Origin: Alicyclobacillaceae bacterium I2511
GTDB lineage: Bacteria; Bacillota; Bacilli; Alicyclobacillales; Alicyclobacillaceae
Assembly (NCBI GenBank): GCA_003584005.1
Contig: QXHL01000018.1
Coordinates: 1 to 60,463 of the forward strand
Direction of reading: 5' to 3'
DNA length: 60,463 nucleotides
The position numbers were made by a program, and so were the translations under genes. Of this stretch, positions 1-8,290 are shown piece after piece. Position 1 is the first letter of the stretch. The number at the start of each line of letters is the position of its first letter. The notes beneath the pieces are model-generated. The model saw only the letters and a program-made list of their open reading frames with translations, had not been told where the DNA came from and made no database searches.

Positions 1-318
1 CCATCATCCAGCCCCCTGCAACCGGCTGTGGGTGTAACAGACGACTATAAGCCTGCCAGAGGATGACCAGTGCAATCACAATCCTATGTAGTCCCTAGCA
101 AAGCAGTAACCCGCAAACACGTGCCGCATCCTTACCGATATGGAAGACGGGCGAGTGAAACTCAAGCCAACTTTGAAATCAGGTGCACCCTTTTAGTGTG
201 TGTCCGGAAAGGGGTCTGGTCAGGCCCCTTTTTGGACAACCTCTTTTATCTTCTCTCGCCCGTCTATTCGGTACTTGAACCTTCTGTGTCCTATACCCAC
301 TCAGGAACCCTGTGCATG
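1..318. other. left-edge stretch without a complete gene
   Basis: From the window edge, frame 1 on the + strand is open to a TGA at 64-66, so the last 21 codons of a gene cut by the edge may lie here; they are too few to identify. Bases 67-200 show no gene or RNA family I recognise. The stretch closes with the strong hairpin at 201-238 and then meets the 3' end of the leftward TSUP gene. Confidence 0.3.
201..238 (+). terminator. strong hairpin, probable terminator
   Basis: TGTCC pairs with GGACA and AAAGGGG with CCCCTTT, extending to about 18 paired positions around a very small loop. Two positions are G-U pairs (GG opposite TT) only in the + strand transcript, so the structure is more stable when read rightward. 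The 3' arm is T-rich. It would end a transcript entering from the left edge. Confidence 0.6.
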
Positions 319-1065
319 TTATAGTACGGGGATAATCATCTTAACGGCTACGCCAACTAACAACAGACCATAAAACCACTTGACCCAAGTGGGCTTGGCA
401 CGGTTGGCCATGAACCAAGAACCCAGTAGTGAAGCGACAATGACAGACAAGATGGTTATTGTCAGTAACCCCGCTTGAATGGACATATGTGCGGTATGTC
501 CAAGGAATCCTGAGAAACTGGAAAAGGTGACAATGTAAGCAGTCGTCGCTGCAGCCTCTTTCGTTTTATAACCAATCCACATCAGTAAAGGACCAATGAT
601 AAACCCGCCGCCAATGCCTAGCATCCCGCCTAGAAACCCAGCCAAGCCAGCCACAATACTGCCAATGATGGCCCGTTGGGTGACAGACATAGTCATTTCC
701 TTATCTGGACGGTTTGCTACCCAGAGGGTCCGAACGGCCGCAATCAAAACCATGATTGCAAACAGAATTAGTAACAAACGGTTCGGTACGTAACGGGCCA
801 GCAAAGCACCAATAGGTGCCATAATCAAGGCACTCAAGGCCATTGGCAAGCCACCCTTCCAGTCCACCAAGTGCTTTTTACCATAGGGAATAAGGGCAAT
901 CAGGGTATTCAAACCGTTGAGCAGTAGCCCTAAAGGAATCACCACATCTTTAAGTCCAAATCCCAACCAGTGAAAAATAGGCACATACAGCATGCCCCCG
1001 CCCAGTCCTAGCATCGAGAAAACGAAGGACACAACAAAAATTAAAATTCCAGACCAGATTAGCAT
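319..1065 (-). CDS. TSUP family (TauE/SafE-like) membrane exporter
   Basis: Integral membrane protein of about 249 residues with some eight hydrophobic segments. Two glycine-rich repeat motifs, GLGGGMLYVPIF near the N-terminus and GIGGGFIIGPLLMW in the middle, mark the two homologous halves typical of the family, whose members move sulfite, sulfonates or other organic anions. The frame is open to 1155, but the ATG at 1065 is preferred because it begins the first membrane segment and follows a GAGGGAG element; the extra upstream residues are polar and unlike the family. The substrate cannot be read from the sequence and no sulfur genes adjoin it. Confidence 0.85.
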   Translation of the reverse strand: MLIWSGILIFVVSFVFSMLGLGGGMLYVPIFHWLGFGLKDVVIPLGLLLNGLNTLIALIPYGKKHLVDWKGGLPMALSALIMAPIGALLARYVPNRLLLILFAIMVLIAAVRTLWVANRPDKEMTMSVTQRAIIGSIVAGLAGFLGGMLGIGGGFIIGPLLMWIGYKTKEAAATTAYIVTFSSFSGFLGHTAHMSIQAGLLTITILSVIVASLLGSWFMANRAKPTWVKWFYGLLLVGVAVKMIIPVL

Positions 1066-1549
1066 CGCTAAATTCACTCCCTCGTAAGTTCTAAAATTTG
1101 TATCGATTGACCTGTATTGAATAGCTGATTTGTTGATTGCATAGTCAATATACAACGTCGCTTTTAAGTTTTCAAGTGGTTATGGGTTATTTTTTAAAAT
1201 TTTATCCCTACAATAGAGATTAACTAATCAAGTAAAATGCCCCGTTTTTAACGTAGGTGTGCACAGTTCCTCATCCCTTTTCTCACATCACTCAAACGAG
1301 TTCACTCGTGTGTTTCACCCCTCCTCATTCAAGGAACTTCTACAATGTTCGCAGAAAAATCTAAAACAATTCTTCACATGGGAAAAACAAATTTGCGCTG
1401 ATTCTCCGTTTAATGGACAGAACATTTGCTAAATCAATGATTTATTGGATATACCTATGGGTTTCCGGTGAATATACGCTGTTATATTTCCCAAAAATGA
1501 GGTAAAAATAAACCCAACTGGTGTGAAATTTAAATTTTGATTTTGGAGA
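1066..1549. other. intergenic region between TSUP gene and FmdE-like gene
   Basis: AT-rich, gene-free. The only clear structure is a small inverted repeat, ACGAGT-TC-ACTCGT, at 1296-1309, which could be an operator for either divergent gene. No riboswitch is recognised. Confidence 0.4.
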
Positions 1550-1578
1550 TTGACCATTCTATCTATAATGGCTATACT
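1550..1578 (+). promoter_or_regulatory. sigma-A type promoter of the FmdE-like gene
   Basis: TTGACC at 1550-1555, 17-base spacer, TATACT at 1573-1578. Transcription would start near 1585, about 45 bases before the Shine-Dalgarno AAGGAGG at 1629-1635. Confidence 0.6.
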
Positions 1579-1643
1579 GGAAACAGGAACTTCACCAGCC
1601 TTGCATGAAAAATTCATGTGAGGGACACAAGGAGGAAACAATA

Positions 1644-2294
1644 GTGATTGAATTAGAAAACGAAACTAAAGTGACTGACGAAGAACTCAAAGGAGCCCAA
1701 TTCTTTCATGGCCACAAGTGCCCTGCCATGCCCCAGGGTTTACGGGCGGGTCATCTGGCCATGGATATTCTCGGCGTGCAACGGGCCCGCACTGGCGGCG
1801 AGTTGATGATGATTGTAGAAATTGGCGACAACCACTTCTCTGGTTGCCTCGCAGATGGTCTGCAGTACTCCACCGGCTGCACCTTCGGCAAAAGCAATAT
1901 TATCAAAAAGCCCCTGGGCAAGTTTGCATTCACACTCATTGACCCTAAAACACAGCGCGCCGTTCGCGTTTCTGCCAAACATGACCGCATGAAACAGTGT
2001 TTGACCATGCCCTTTTTCGACGAACGCCGCAAAGGAATTCCCCCCTATGATTTAGACCCAGGTGTCGTGGACCCGTTGATTGAGGACACCCTGACACGGG
2101 ACTGGCAGGAAATGTTTGATGTCATCCTGTATGAAAATTATCCAGTGACTAAGGCGGGCGAAACTTTCGAGGCGGTGCAGTGTCAGGATTGCAAAGAATT
2201 GGTTGTGACCCAGTATGCGCAGCAACTGAACGGTGAATGGTATTGTCAGACCTGTTTTGATGCCCGAACACACCGCGGCGCACAGCAACAATAA
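1644..2294 (+). CDS. FmdE family protein with C-terminal zinc ribbon
   Basis: Protein of 216 residues. The N-terminal two thirds match the FmdE domain (named for subunit E of molybdenum formylmethanofuran dehydrogenase): a HGHKCPAMPQGLRAG stretch, then a Cys-containing SGCLADGLQYSTGCTFGKSN segment. The C-terminus has two CxxC pairs (CQDC and CQTC) forming a zinc ribbon. The GTG start at 1644 lies 8 bases after AAGGAGG. FmdE proteins occur widely in bacteria lacking methanogenesis and are often associated with molybdenum or formate enzymes, but no such enzyme is encoded nearby, so the role here is open. Confidence 0.85.
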   Translation: MIELENETKVTDEELKGAQFFHGHKCPAMPQGLRAGHLAMDILGVQRARTGGELMMIVEIGDNHFSGCLADGLQYSTGCTFGKSNIIKKPLGKFAFTLIDPKTQRAVRVSAKHDRMKQCLTMPFFDERRKGIPPYDLDPGVVDPLIEDTLTRDWQEMFDVILYENYPVTKAGETFEAVQCQDCKELVVTQYAQQLNGEWYCQTCFDARTHRGAQQQ

Positions 2295-2490
2295 TTAAAA
2301 ACGAGCGGGTCATTGATACCAGGCGGCCCCATTCAAATCAAGGATTCAGAACGAAGGTGCCCACACTTCCTATGAAATGACACTGAAAACCATGGCGAAG
2401 CGGATATGGGCACCCCCTGTATCGGAACCGTTGCAGACAAATAGAGGGTTCATCATTCACGCATAAATTAGAGCTGGGAGTGGGTAGAAC

Positions 2491-3894
2491 ATGGAAAAAT
2501 TGCATTTTGACGTGGCCACACTGGGTGGTGGCCCTGGGGCCACTCCAGGAGCTCAACTGCTGGCGCGAGCAGGCAAAAAGGTGGCCATCATTGAACAGGG
2601 AGAAGGTTTGGGCGGCACCTGTCTATTTGAAGGCTGCATTCCCTCCAAAATCTTTCTTGAAACCGCCAGTCGCCTTCACGCCCTCACACAAGATGCAGAG
2701 TTTGGTATTACAGGAGCACAATGTGAAGGGATTGATTTGCCTCGATTGCGCCAACGCAAGGCAGAAATTCTGGCGGCACGTGTTCAGGGGGCCAATCAGT
2801 CCTGTTCCCACTTGGGCATCACAATGATTCATGGCACGGCCGACTTTGCGAGTCCACATGTACTAAGAGTGCACCGTACAGGTTTGGAAGATCTCCTAGT
2901 AGAAGCAGATTTCCTTTTAGTATCTCCAGGCTCCACCTCCTCCACACTGCACATTGTCGGTGCAGAGGACCCACAAATCTGGACCAGTGCTGACGCCCTG
3001 CGGATGGACCTGATTCCAAGCACCTTAACCATCATTGGCGGCGGTTACATCGGTTGTGAACTGGCCACCTTGTTCAGCCGTTTTGGCACAAAGGTTCACA
3101 TTTTGGAGGCCGCACCCCGCCTGTTACTCACCGAAGACCCCGGAATTTCTCAGACCTTGGCACAGTTCTGGCAACAGCAAAATGCCGGCATTGCGGTCGA
3201 CTTAAATGTGGATATTCAAGCCATTCGTCACATTTCCGAGGACCGCTGGGAGCTCAATTACCAGGATTCGGAGGGGAACTTCCACAATCTAGAGAGCCAG
3301 CGCGTGTTAATGGCCGTCGGACGCAAGCCGAACACCAGTGGACTGTCCTTTGACAAGGCAGGTTTGAGTCTGGGAACGCACGGGGAAGTGCCGGTAAATG
3401 ACTTTTATCAGACCCAGGTTCCCCACATTTATGCCCCTGGCGATGCTAATGGTCGCATCATGCTGGCACATGCGGCCACTCGCCAAGCCCAATTGGCCGC
3501 CCTTCACCTGCTGGGGCGTGTCACATCGCCAACACCTTTAGTGGTCCCCCATGTCATCTTCACCGCACCCGAAATTGCCGCCGTCGGTGCTGACAGTCGT
3601 AGCTTGACAGAACACCCACAGTGGCGTTTGGTGCGTTGGAACTATGCACAAGACGCGCGGGCCCGAATTGTTGGGGACTTAAGCGGATTTGCCCAATTGG
3701 TGTGGGACCCCACTTCTCGAGAATTGAAGGGACTACAGGTGATGGGAAAAGGAGCTGGCGAAATGGTGGAAGAAGCCACCTATGTCCTTACACACCAGGG
3801 CACCGTGGACAGCATGGTGCAAACCATTCATCCCCACCCCACCCTCAATGAGGTGGTCAGCGAGTTGGCTGGCTTCACCGTTGCCGAGGCGTGA
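2491..3894 (+). CDS. dihydrolipoamide-dehydrogenase-like flavoprotein disulfide reductase
   Basis: 467 residues, the normal length for class I pyridine-nucleotide disulfide oxidoreductases. FAD site GGGPGA near residue 12, redox-active disulfide in GGTCLFEGCIPSK (residues 41-53), NAD site GGGYIGCELATLFSRFG near 182, FAD site YAPGDANGRIMLAHAA near 313, and C-terminal HPHPTLNE carrying the catalytic His-Glu pair. GGTCLFEGC replaces the usual GGTCLNVGC, and the FAD loop is atypical (GGGPGATPGA). It is the only E3 candidate in the window; the E1/E2 genes at 52.7-56.5 kb lack their own. It lies 30 bases before the GH130 gene on the same strand. It could also serve a different substrate (mercuric- or CoA-disulfide-like). 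Confidence 0.85.
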   Translation: MEKLHFDVATLGGGPGATPGAQLLARAGKKVAIIEQGEGLGGTCLFEGCIPSKIFLETASRLHALTQDAEFGITGAQCEGIDLPRLRQRKAEILAARVQGANQSCSHLGITMIHGTADFASPHVLRVHRTGLEDLLVEADFLLVSPGSTSSTLHIVGAEDPQIWTSADALRMDLIPSTLTIIGGGYIGCELATLFSRFGTKVHILEAAPRLLLTEDPGISQTLAQFWQQQNAGIAVDLNVDIQAIRHISEDRWELNYQDSEGNFHNLESQRVLMAVGRKPNTSGLSFDKAGLSLGTHGEVPVNDFYQTQVPHIYAPGDANGRIMLAHAATRQAQLAALHLLGRVTSPTPLVVPHVIFTAPEIAAVGADSRSLTEHPQWRLVRWNYAQDARARIVGDLSGFAQLVWDPTSRELKGLQVMGKGAGEMVEEATYVLTHQGTVDSMVQTIHPHPTLNEVVSELAGFTVAEA

Positions 3895-3926
3895 GCGAAT
3901 GATTATCACAGCAAAGAGGACAGGTG

Positions 3927-4892
3927 ATGGACATGGAGGAAGTTCGTGCAAATACAAAAATTTTTTCTACCGTAAAACCCAGATTAACTTTGCATCGGCT
4001 GGCGTTTGATCCCTTGCTCCAGCCTGTCCCCAGCCATACCTGGGAGACGTCTGCCGTTTTCAACCCAGCGGTAGCAGTCCGTGAGGACCGAACCGTCCTA
4101 CTTTACCGGACTTCTGACCTGCCCTTTACCGATGCACATGGAAAAACCACTCACTACACCTCCTCCATCGGTTATGCAGAATCGACGGACGGGTTGCATT
4201 TTTCGCGGCGACCCGAGCCCGTATTTCAAGGCAACGCCGCATATGAGATTCGTGGCGTGGAAGACCCCCGTGTTGTCTGGTTAGAGGACCATTACTGGAT
4301 GACTTACACCGCCTTCGGGGGACGTCACGCAGGCGATTGGCACATTGCGTTGACAGAGTCAAAAGACCTCATTCACTGGGAAAACCACCGAATTTTATTG
4401 CGTGGTACCGACAAAGATGGGGCCCTACTGCCCGCCCGCCCCCATGGTGAATACTTTCTATTTCATCGACGCGATCCCGATATTTGGCTTTGCCACACAG
4501 CTGACTTGAAACACTTTCATGACCACCGAGTCATTCTATCCCCCATCGGAGATCAGTGGGAAGCCGTCAAGGTAGGAATCGCGGGTCCACCGCTGGAAAC
4601 AGAGCACGGCTGGCTCTTACTCTATCACGCCGTCGACAAAAATCACGTCTATCGTCTAGGGGCCGCCCTGTTAGATAAAGAAAACCCTTACCACGTGTTG
4701 TCAAGACTGTCCTACCCCATCCTAGAACCGGAACTTCCTTGGGAAAAAAATGGTCTTGTGCCCAATGTGGTTTTTTCTTGTGGCGCACGCCCCACCGAGG
4801 ACGGTCTATGGGTCTACTACGGTGGCGCCGATACGGTCATTGGAATTGCCTTTGCTACATGGGCGGAGATTGAATTGGCACTTGTTCCATGA
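3927..4892 (+). CDS. glycoside hydrolase family 130 phosphorylase/hydrolase
   Basis: About 321 residues forming a five-bladed beta-propeller family. NPAVAVREDRTVLLYR near the N-terminus and RGVEDPRVVWLEDHYWMTYTAF in the first third are hallmarks; the Asp of EDPR belongs to the active site. Family members phosphorolyse or hydrolyse beta-mannosides. ATG 3927 sits 6 bases after AGAGGA; an overlapping GTG at 3924 and an ATG at 3933 are alternatives. It is followed at once by a GT4 glycosyltransferase, a pairing suggesting that the two make and turn over a mannose-containing oligosaccharide (inference). Confidence 0.85.
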   Translation: MDMEEVRANTKIFSTVKPRLTLHRLAFDPLLQPVPSHTWETSAVFNPAVAVREDRTVLLYRTSDLPFTDAHGKTTHYTSSIGYAESTDGLHFSRRPEPVFQGNAAYEIRGVEDPRVVWLEDHYWMTYTAFGGRHAGDWHIALTESKDLIHWENHRILLRGTDKDGALLPARPHGEYFLFHRRDPDIWLCHTADLKHFHDHRVILSPIGDQWEAVKVGIAGPPLETEHGWLLLYHAVDKNHVYRLGAALLDKENPYHVLSRLSYPILEPELPWEKNGLVPNVVFSCGARPTEDGLWVYYGGADTVIGIAFATWAEIELALVP

Positions 4893-5034
4893 CATTGTAG
4901 CGTTTTAAAATGCTTGGCTAGCTCGGAGTCTAAAGTTCCCATCTGGCGATAGTTCGACCATTTACTTTCACTTGTCTGATAGACTGGCACAATGTCAATG
5001 CACGGACCTGTGTACAGCAAAGGGGGAGTTGGAC

Positions 5035-6228
5035 ATGTCCCGGGTAGCCTTCATTAGCACGTATCCTCCCCGGCGGTGCGGAATTGGCACCTACACGGAG
5101 CACTTGCGGCAATCCTTAAATCAATCGATGCCCCATCCCTTGGGCCACCCTGTGGTGGTCCTAACCAACCCTGAAGACAAAACTCCAGAACACCCTTTGT
5201 ACTGGCTACTGCCCACACACCGGCGAGAATCCTACCGAGAAATGGCACAGCGGCTGAATCAAAGCGATGTGTCGGTGGTTTCCTTACAACACGAGTTTGG
5301 AATTTTCGGGGGTGACGCTGGGGAGTTTATCCTGGAATTGACCGACGCTTTAAAAAAGCCGCTAGTCACCACGTTTCACACCGTATTTGAAGTTCCCGAG
5401 CAACCCTACTGGCGGGTTCAACAGGCACTGGTGGAACGTAGCGATGCCCTCGTGGTCATGAGTCCAACAGCAGTGAATTACCTCCGCAAAGCGTTTGCGG
5501 TTCCTGCCGCGAAACTCGTTTACATTCCCCACGGTGCACCTGTGCCTGTTGCAAAACAGCGAGCGGAATTCAGGGAACAATTAGGATGGAACCATCTCCA
5601 GGTCGTGTTAACGTTTGGACTGCTGAATCGGGGCAAAGGCATAGAACTGATTCTCCGGGCATTGCCACAAGTGGTAAACCAGGTTCACAACCTGCTCTAC
5701 GTGGTTGCCGGGCAAACACACCCTGGGGTTCTGCGCTATGAAGGAGAAGCTTACCGACGAGAACTGGTTACCTTAGCTCAAACTTTAGGTGTAACCCGCC
5801 ACATGCAGATGATGGACCAGTATTTTACGGAAGAGGACTTGGTGCATCTCATTACATCCTGTGATTTGTATGTAACACCTTACCCAGGGATGACTCAAAT
5901 TACAAGCGGAACCCTAGCCTATGCGGTGGGCCTGGGCCGTCCAGTTTTGAGCACACCCTACGTGTATGCCAAAGACTTGTTGAAAGATCACCCGGAATGG
6001 TTAATTTCCTACAAAGACACGGCTGTTTGGGTAGAACAGTTGACGAGGTTATTCACACACACCCATTTATTGGAACGTCAATCACAAGAGATATCACGAA
6101 TAGGTCGGGGGATGCAATGGCCCCAAGTCGCCCAGCGCTACACACAAATTTTTCGCCAGGCGGAGGACAGAAGAAATACTCGTGCTCCTATTATTGATGA
6201 GGGAAAGTACATGGGGGCGCAGAAATAG
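5035..6228 (+). CDS. GT4 family glycosyltransferase
   Basis: 397 residues, GT-B fold. N-terminal STYPPRRCGIGTYTEHL is the acceptor-side loop; TFGLLNRGKGIELILRALP at about residue 195 is the nucleotide-sugar domain linker; PYPGMTQITSGTLAYA around residue 283 replaces the common E-x7-E donor motif in a way seen in GT4 enzymes of this subfamily. The frame is open from 4972, but ATG 5035 follows AGGGGGAG by 6 bases and starts the Rossmann strand (MSRVAFISTYPP). It lies 142 bases after the GH130 gene on the same strand and probably acts in the same pathway. Cytoplasmic, no signal peptide. Confidence 0.85.
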   Translation: MSRVAFISTYPPRRCGIGTYTEHLRQSLNQSMPHPLGHPVVVLTNPEDKTPEHPLYWLLPTHRRESYREMAQRLNQSDVSVVSLQHEFGIFGGDAGEFILELTDALKKPLVTTFHTVFEVPEQPYWRVQQALVERSDALVVMSPTAVNYLRKAFAVPAAKLVYIPHGAPVPVAKQRAEFREQLGWNHLQVVLTFGLLNRGKGIELILRALPQVVNQVHNLLYVVAGQTHPGVLRYEGEAYRRELVTLAQTLGVTRHMQMMDQYFTEEDLVHLITSCDLYVTPYPGMTQITSGTLAYAVGLGRPVLSTPYVYAKDLLKDHPEWLISYKDTAVWVEQLTRLFTHTHLLERQSQEISRIGRGMQWPQVAQRYTQIFRQAEDRRNTRAPIIDEGKYMGAQK

Positions 6229-6289
6229 ACACTTCCATCGTACCAAGTTGACTCTTTCGGCCTGTGCTCAGGTTCCATAAGCACCAAAC

Positions 6290-6720
6290 TGAGACCGTCG
6301 AATCCGTCAGCTTTTTCATACCCTTGACTCGCCCTGCGGGGAGGTTGGGTTTTTCAGGGAAGAACAAGAGCGGGCCCCCACCTGCCCGCAGGATTGGGGA
6401 GGCAGCTCCTTAGTGAAAGAAGCACCGATTTATTTGACTCTGGAAATAAGGGTCCGCCAGTCGCTAAATCATCAAATATCGAGGGATGAACCGCAAATAA
6501 GGGTGTGAAAGTCGTCTATTGCACGTTTTCCCACCGTGTTTGCACCGATTTTGCTGAAATAAGGGCCTGGCGGACGTCTATTGATGCGAAAAGTGGCTTG
6601 AAAAACTCCATAAGCGTCCTCTGGCCCCTTATTTGAGACCGTCGAATCCGTCCCCAAGAGAATCCTAACTGGGGGGTATAAATTGCAGAAGAAACCCTTA
6701 TATGGAACGTGAATGTCCTA
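6290..6720 (+). repeat. dispersed non-coding repeat, copy A
   Basis: About 430 bases that match 36269-36692 in reverse orientation almost end to end, 60355-60463 in the same orientation and, weakly, 26743-26990 in reverse. It contains AATAAGGG at three places, an inverted pair TCCGCCAG/CTGGCGGA, and an 18-base direct repeat (GAGACCGTCGAATCCGTC) at 6291-6308 and 6635-6652. It has no conserved reading frame. It fills the space between the GT4 gene and the nucleotidyltransferase-like gene. Confidence 0.85.
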
Positions 6721-6777
6721 CGAAAGTTAGTGTATCAACAGGCTCAAACTAGTGCTTAAATACCTTTTTGCAAACGC

Positions 6778-7074
6778 TTATAGCGATTGTGCCCCTTCTA
6801 AAACCTTCTCTTTCCATTCACCCCGCAGCACCTGTTCTGAAATAATATTCACCCTGCAATGTAACAGTTCTTCCAATTCCAATTGTAAAGGAACATAGCT
6901 TATGAAATCGCTTTCATTTCCTTCAAAGGATATTAATAATTCTAAATCAAAATTGAACTGTTTCTCGCCCCTCCGATGAGGACCCGCTATTTTAACCCCG
7001 TGCACGCCATATGTGTTTACAATGTTGAGTATCTCATCACGATGAGTAAAAATTTCCTGTGTTGTTACACTCAT
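6778..7074 (-). CDS. MNT-domain nucleotidyltransferase-like protein, altered active site
   Basis: 98 residues with the pattern of minimal nucleotidyltransferases of toxin-antitoxin type: GVHGVKIAGPHRRGE, then FNFDLELLISFEG, then LQLELEELLHCRVNII. The family motif is GS-x-RGE ... SD-x-D; here GS is GP and the second Asp of the D-x-D pair is Glu, so metal and nucleotide handling may be changed. Usual partners are HEPN toxins; none is adjacent on either side. ATG 7074 follows AAGGGGTG. A three-unit tandem repeat (7100-7140) lies just upstream. It may be an orphan antitoxin or a decayed copy. Confidence 0.65.
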   Translation of the reverse strand: MSVTTQEIFTHRDEILNIVNTYGVHGVKIAGPHRRGEKQFNFDLELLISFEGNESDFISYVPLQLELEELLHCRVNIISEQVLRGEWKEKVLEGAQSL

Positions 7075-7099
7075 ACTTGCGCACCCCTTTTCCTTAATG

Positions 7100-7140
7100 T
7101 TAAATCAAGAATTTTAAATCAAGAATCTTAAATTAAGATT
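7100..7140. repeat. 3 x 14-bp tandem repeat
   Basis: TTAAATCAAGAATT, TTAAATCAAGAATC and the shorter TTAAATTAAGATT stand head to tail 25 bases upstream of the nucleotidyltransferase-like gene, in its promoter region. No spacers, so not a CRISPR array. Confidence 0.8.
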
Positions 7141-7253
7141 ACGCGAATTTGCTTTTAATTTCAAGAACTTAAAACCACTTCACCCTGTCCAAACTCCTGT
7201 TTATTACTCCTATCTCGACGGAACAGATCCATGGTCACAATTTCCACTTAATT

Positions 7254-8159
7254 CTAACTGGGGTTCTTTGCAACTGAACCATACAATACGACTGCCTCCT
7301 TGCGGCTGGATAGGAAAGCCCAAATTGCAACACCAAACAAGACTATGACTGCCAAGAAAAATCCAGCCCCTAGATTATGCAAATTATGAATGTGAATGGG
7401 CGTGACCAACGCAAGTGAATTGAGCACCCCTGGCCAAAGAATTCCAAGCGCTGCCACCAAAATGAAGCCCACCCCGCCCCCTGCCAACGTCCGAGCACTC
7501 ATTTTCCGAGCCACATATACCCGTGCTTTGGCGGAAAGTTTACGGCGAGCCATCCAAGCGCCAAACAAGCTGCCAAGAATGATTTGCATGACCATTGTTC
7601 CTAGTCCGAATAGTGCTCCAGGAACCCAGCCCACCCAAGCATTCGGCATATCCGGAGAAAGCGCCGTATAGATGATAATTGCAAAAGCTCCCACACCCCA
7701 TCCTGCAATAAACCCGTGTACCAGGGGCATATACTTAGGCATTGGTGTAGGTTCTTGCTGAACTGCTGCTGCAGTTAACGCCGTCTGATGAGAGTGTCTA
7801 TGAAAGGACAGCAGGTGCCAACTATTTCCTTTGCGTAATACGTACAGACCTGAAAATAGCATGACCAGCCCCACAACGGCGTATACTTCGAAACCCCAGC
7901 GTGTCGCCAATTGAAATCCTACCAGTGCAAAGAAGGCCAGTTCCGAAGCAATGGCTCGCTGTAAAGTGAACGCCAAAGAAAACAAAAATCCAGCCTTCAT
8001 GCCCCCCTTGCTCGAATAACTGCCGACAGAATAACTAAAAGTGATGGGCCATGTATGCTCATCCGGTGTCACACCATGGACCATTCCCAGTAAAAACGCT
8101 GTAATCACCGCTGCTAATACTGGAATATGCCCTGTCGGATTCCATAAATTCAGTCCCAT
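7254..8159 (-). CDS. NicO/UreH-type metal permease, candidate zinc-regulated transporter
   Basis: 301 residues with about seven to eight membrane segments. HGVTPDEHTWPITFSYSVG in the first segment resembles the H-x4-D-H metal motif of nickel/cobalt permeases, but with one residue inserted before the second His (H-x4-D-E-H). A His-containing hydrophilic loop (SFHRHSHQT) follows the third hydrophobic region, and HIHNLHNLG near the C-terminus adds more histidines. It is divergent from a Zur-type repressor, and its promoter (TTGACG-17-TATGAT, 8244 to 8216) is overlain by a Zur-like box. The context favours zinc, or another divalent metal, as substrate; direction of transport is unknown. Confidence 0.7.
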   Translation of the reverse strand: MGLNLWNPTGHIPVLAAVITAFLLGMVHGVTPDEHTWPITFSYSVGSYSSKGGMKAGFLFSLAFTLQRAIASELAFFALVGFQLATRWGFEVYAVVGLVMLFSGLYVLRKGNSWHLLSFHRHSHQTALTAAAVQQEPTPMPKYMPLVHGFIAGWGVGAFAIIIYTALSPDMPNAWVGWVPGALFGLGTMVMQIILGSLFGAWMARRKLSAKARVYVARKMSARTLAGGGVGFILVAALGILWPGVLNSLALVTPIHIHNLHNLGAGFFLAVIVLFGVAIWAFLSSRKEAVVLYGSVAKNPS

Positions 8160-8181
8160 CTTTCACACCTCACATGGTACA

Positions 8182-8198
8182 TTCGTATTCATTACGGA
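8182..8198. promoter_or_regulatory. second Zur-like box
   Basis: TTCGTATTCATTACGGA agrees with the Bacillus Zur box core ATCGTAATnATTACGAT at 13 positions, counting the free centre base. It lies between the permease promoter and its start codon, where a bound repressor would block elongation. Confidence 0.5.
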
Positions 8199-8215
8199 TA
8201 TCTTTCTGTAAACTA

Positions 8216-8244
8216 ATCATAATCATTACGATCTAATTCGTCAA
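8216..8244 (-). promoter_or_regulatory. permease promoter overlapped by a Zur-like box
   Basis: On the minus strand TTGACG (8244-8239), a 17-base spacer and TATGAT (8221-8216) form a good sigma-A promoter for the permease. The 17-base near-palindrome ATCATAATCATTACGAT at 8216-8232 differs by one base from ATCGTAATnATTACGAT, the known Zur operator core in Bacillus, and covers the -10 and half the spacer. It may also act on the divergent repressor gene. Confidence 0.7.
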
Positions 8245-8290
8245 TCCCGCGGTATGATATAAAGTAGAGGTGTAAAAAGGGGACCTTCAC

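Noticed and set aside
67-200. Structured RNA (tmRNA, RNase P, 6S, group II intron end) before the left-edge hairpin
   Set aside because: None of the conserved blocks of these RNAs could be found; only the hairpin itself is convincing.
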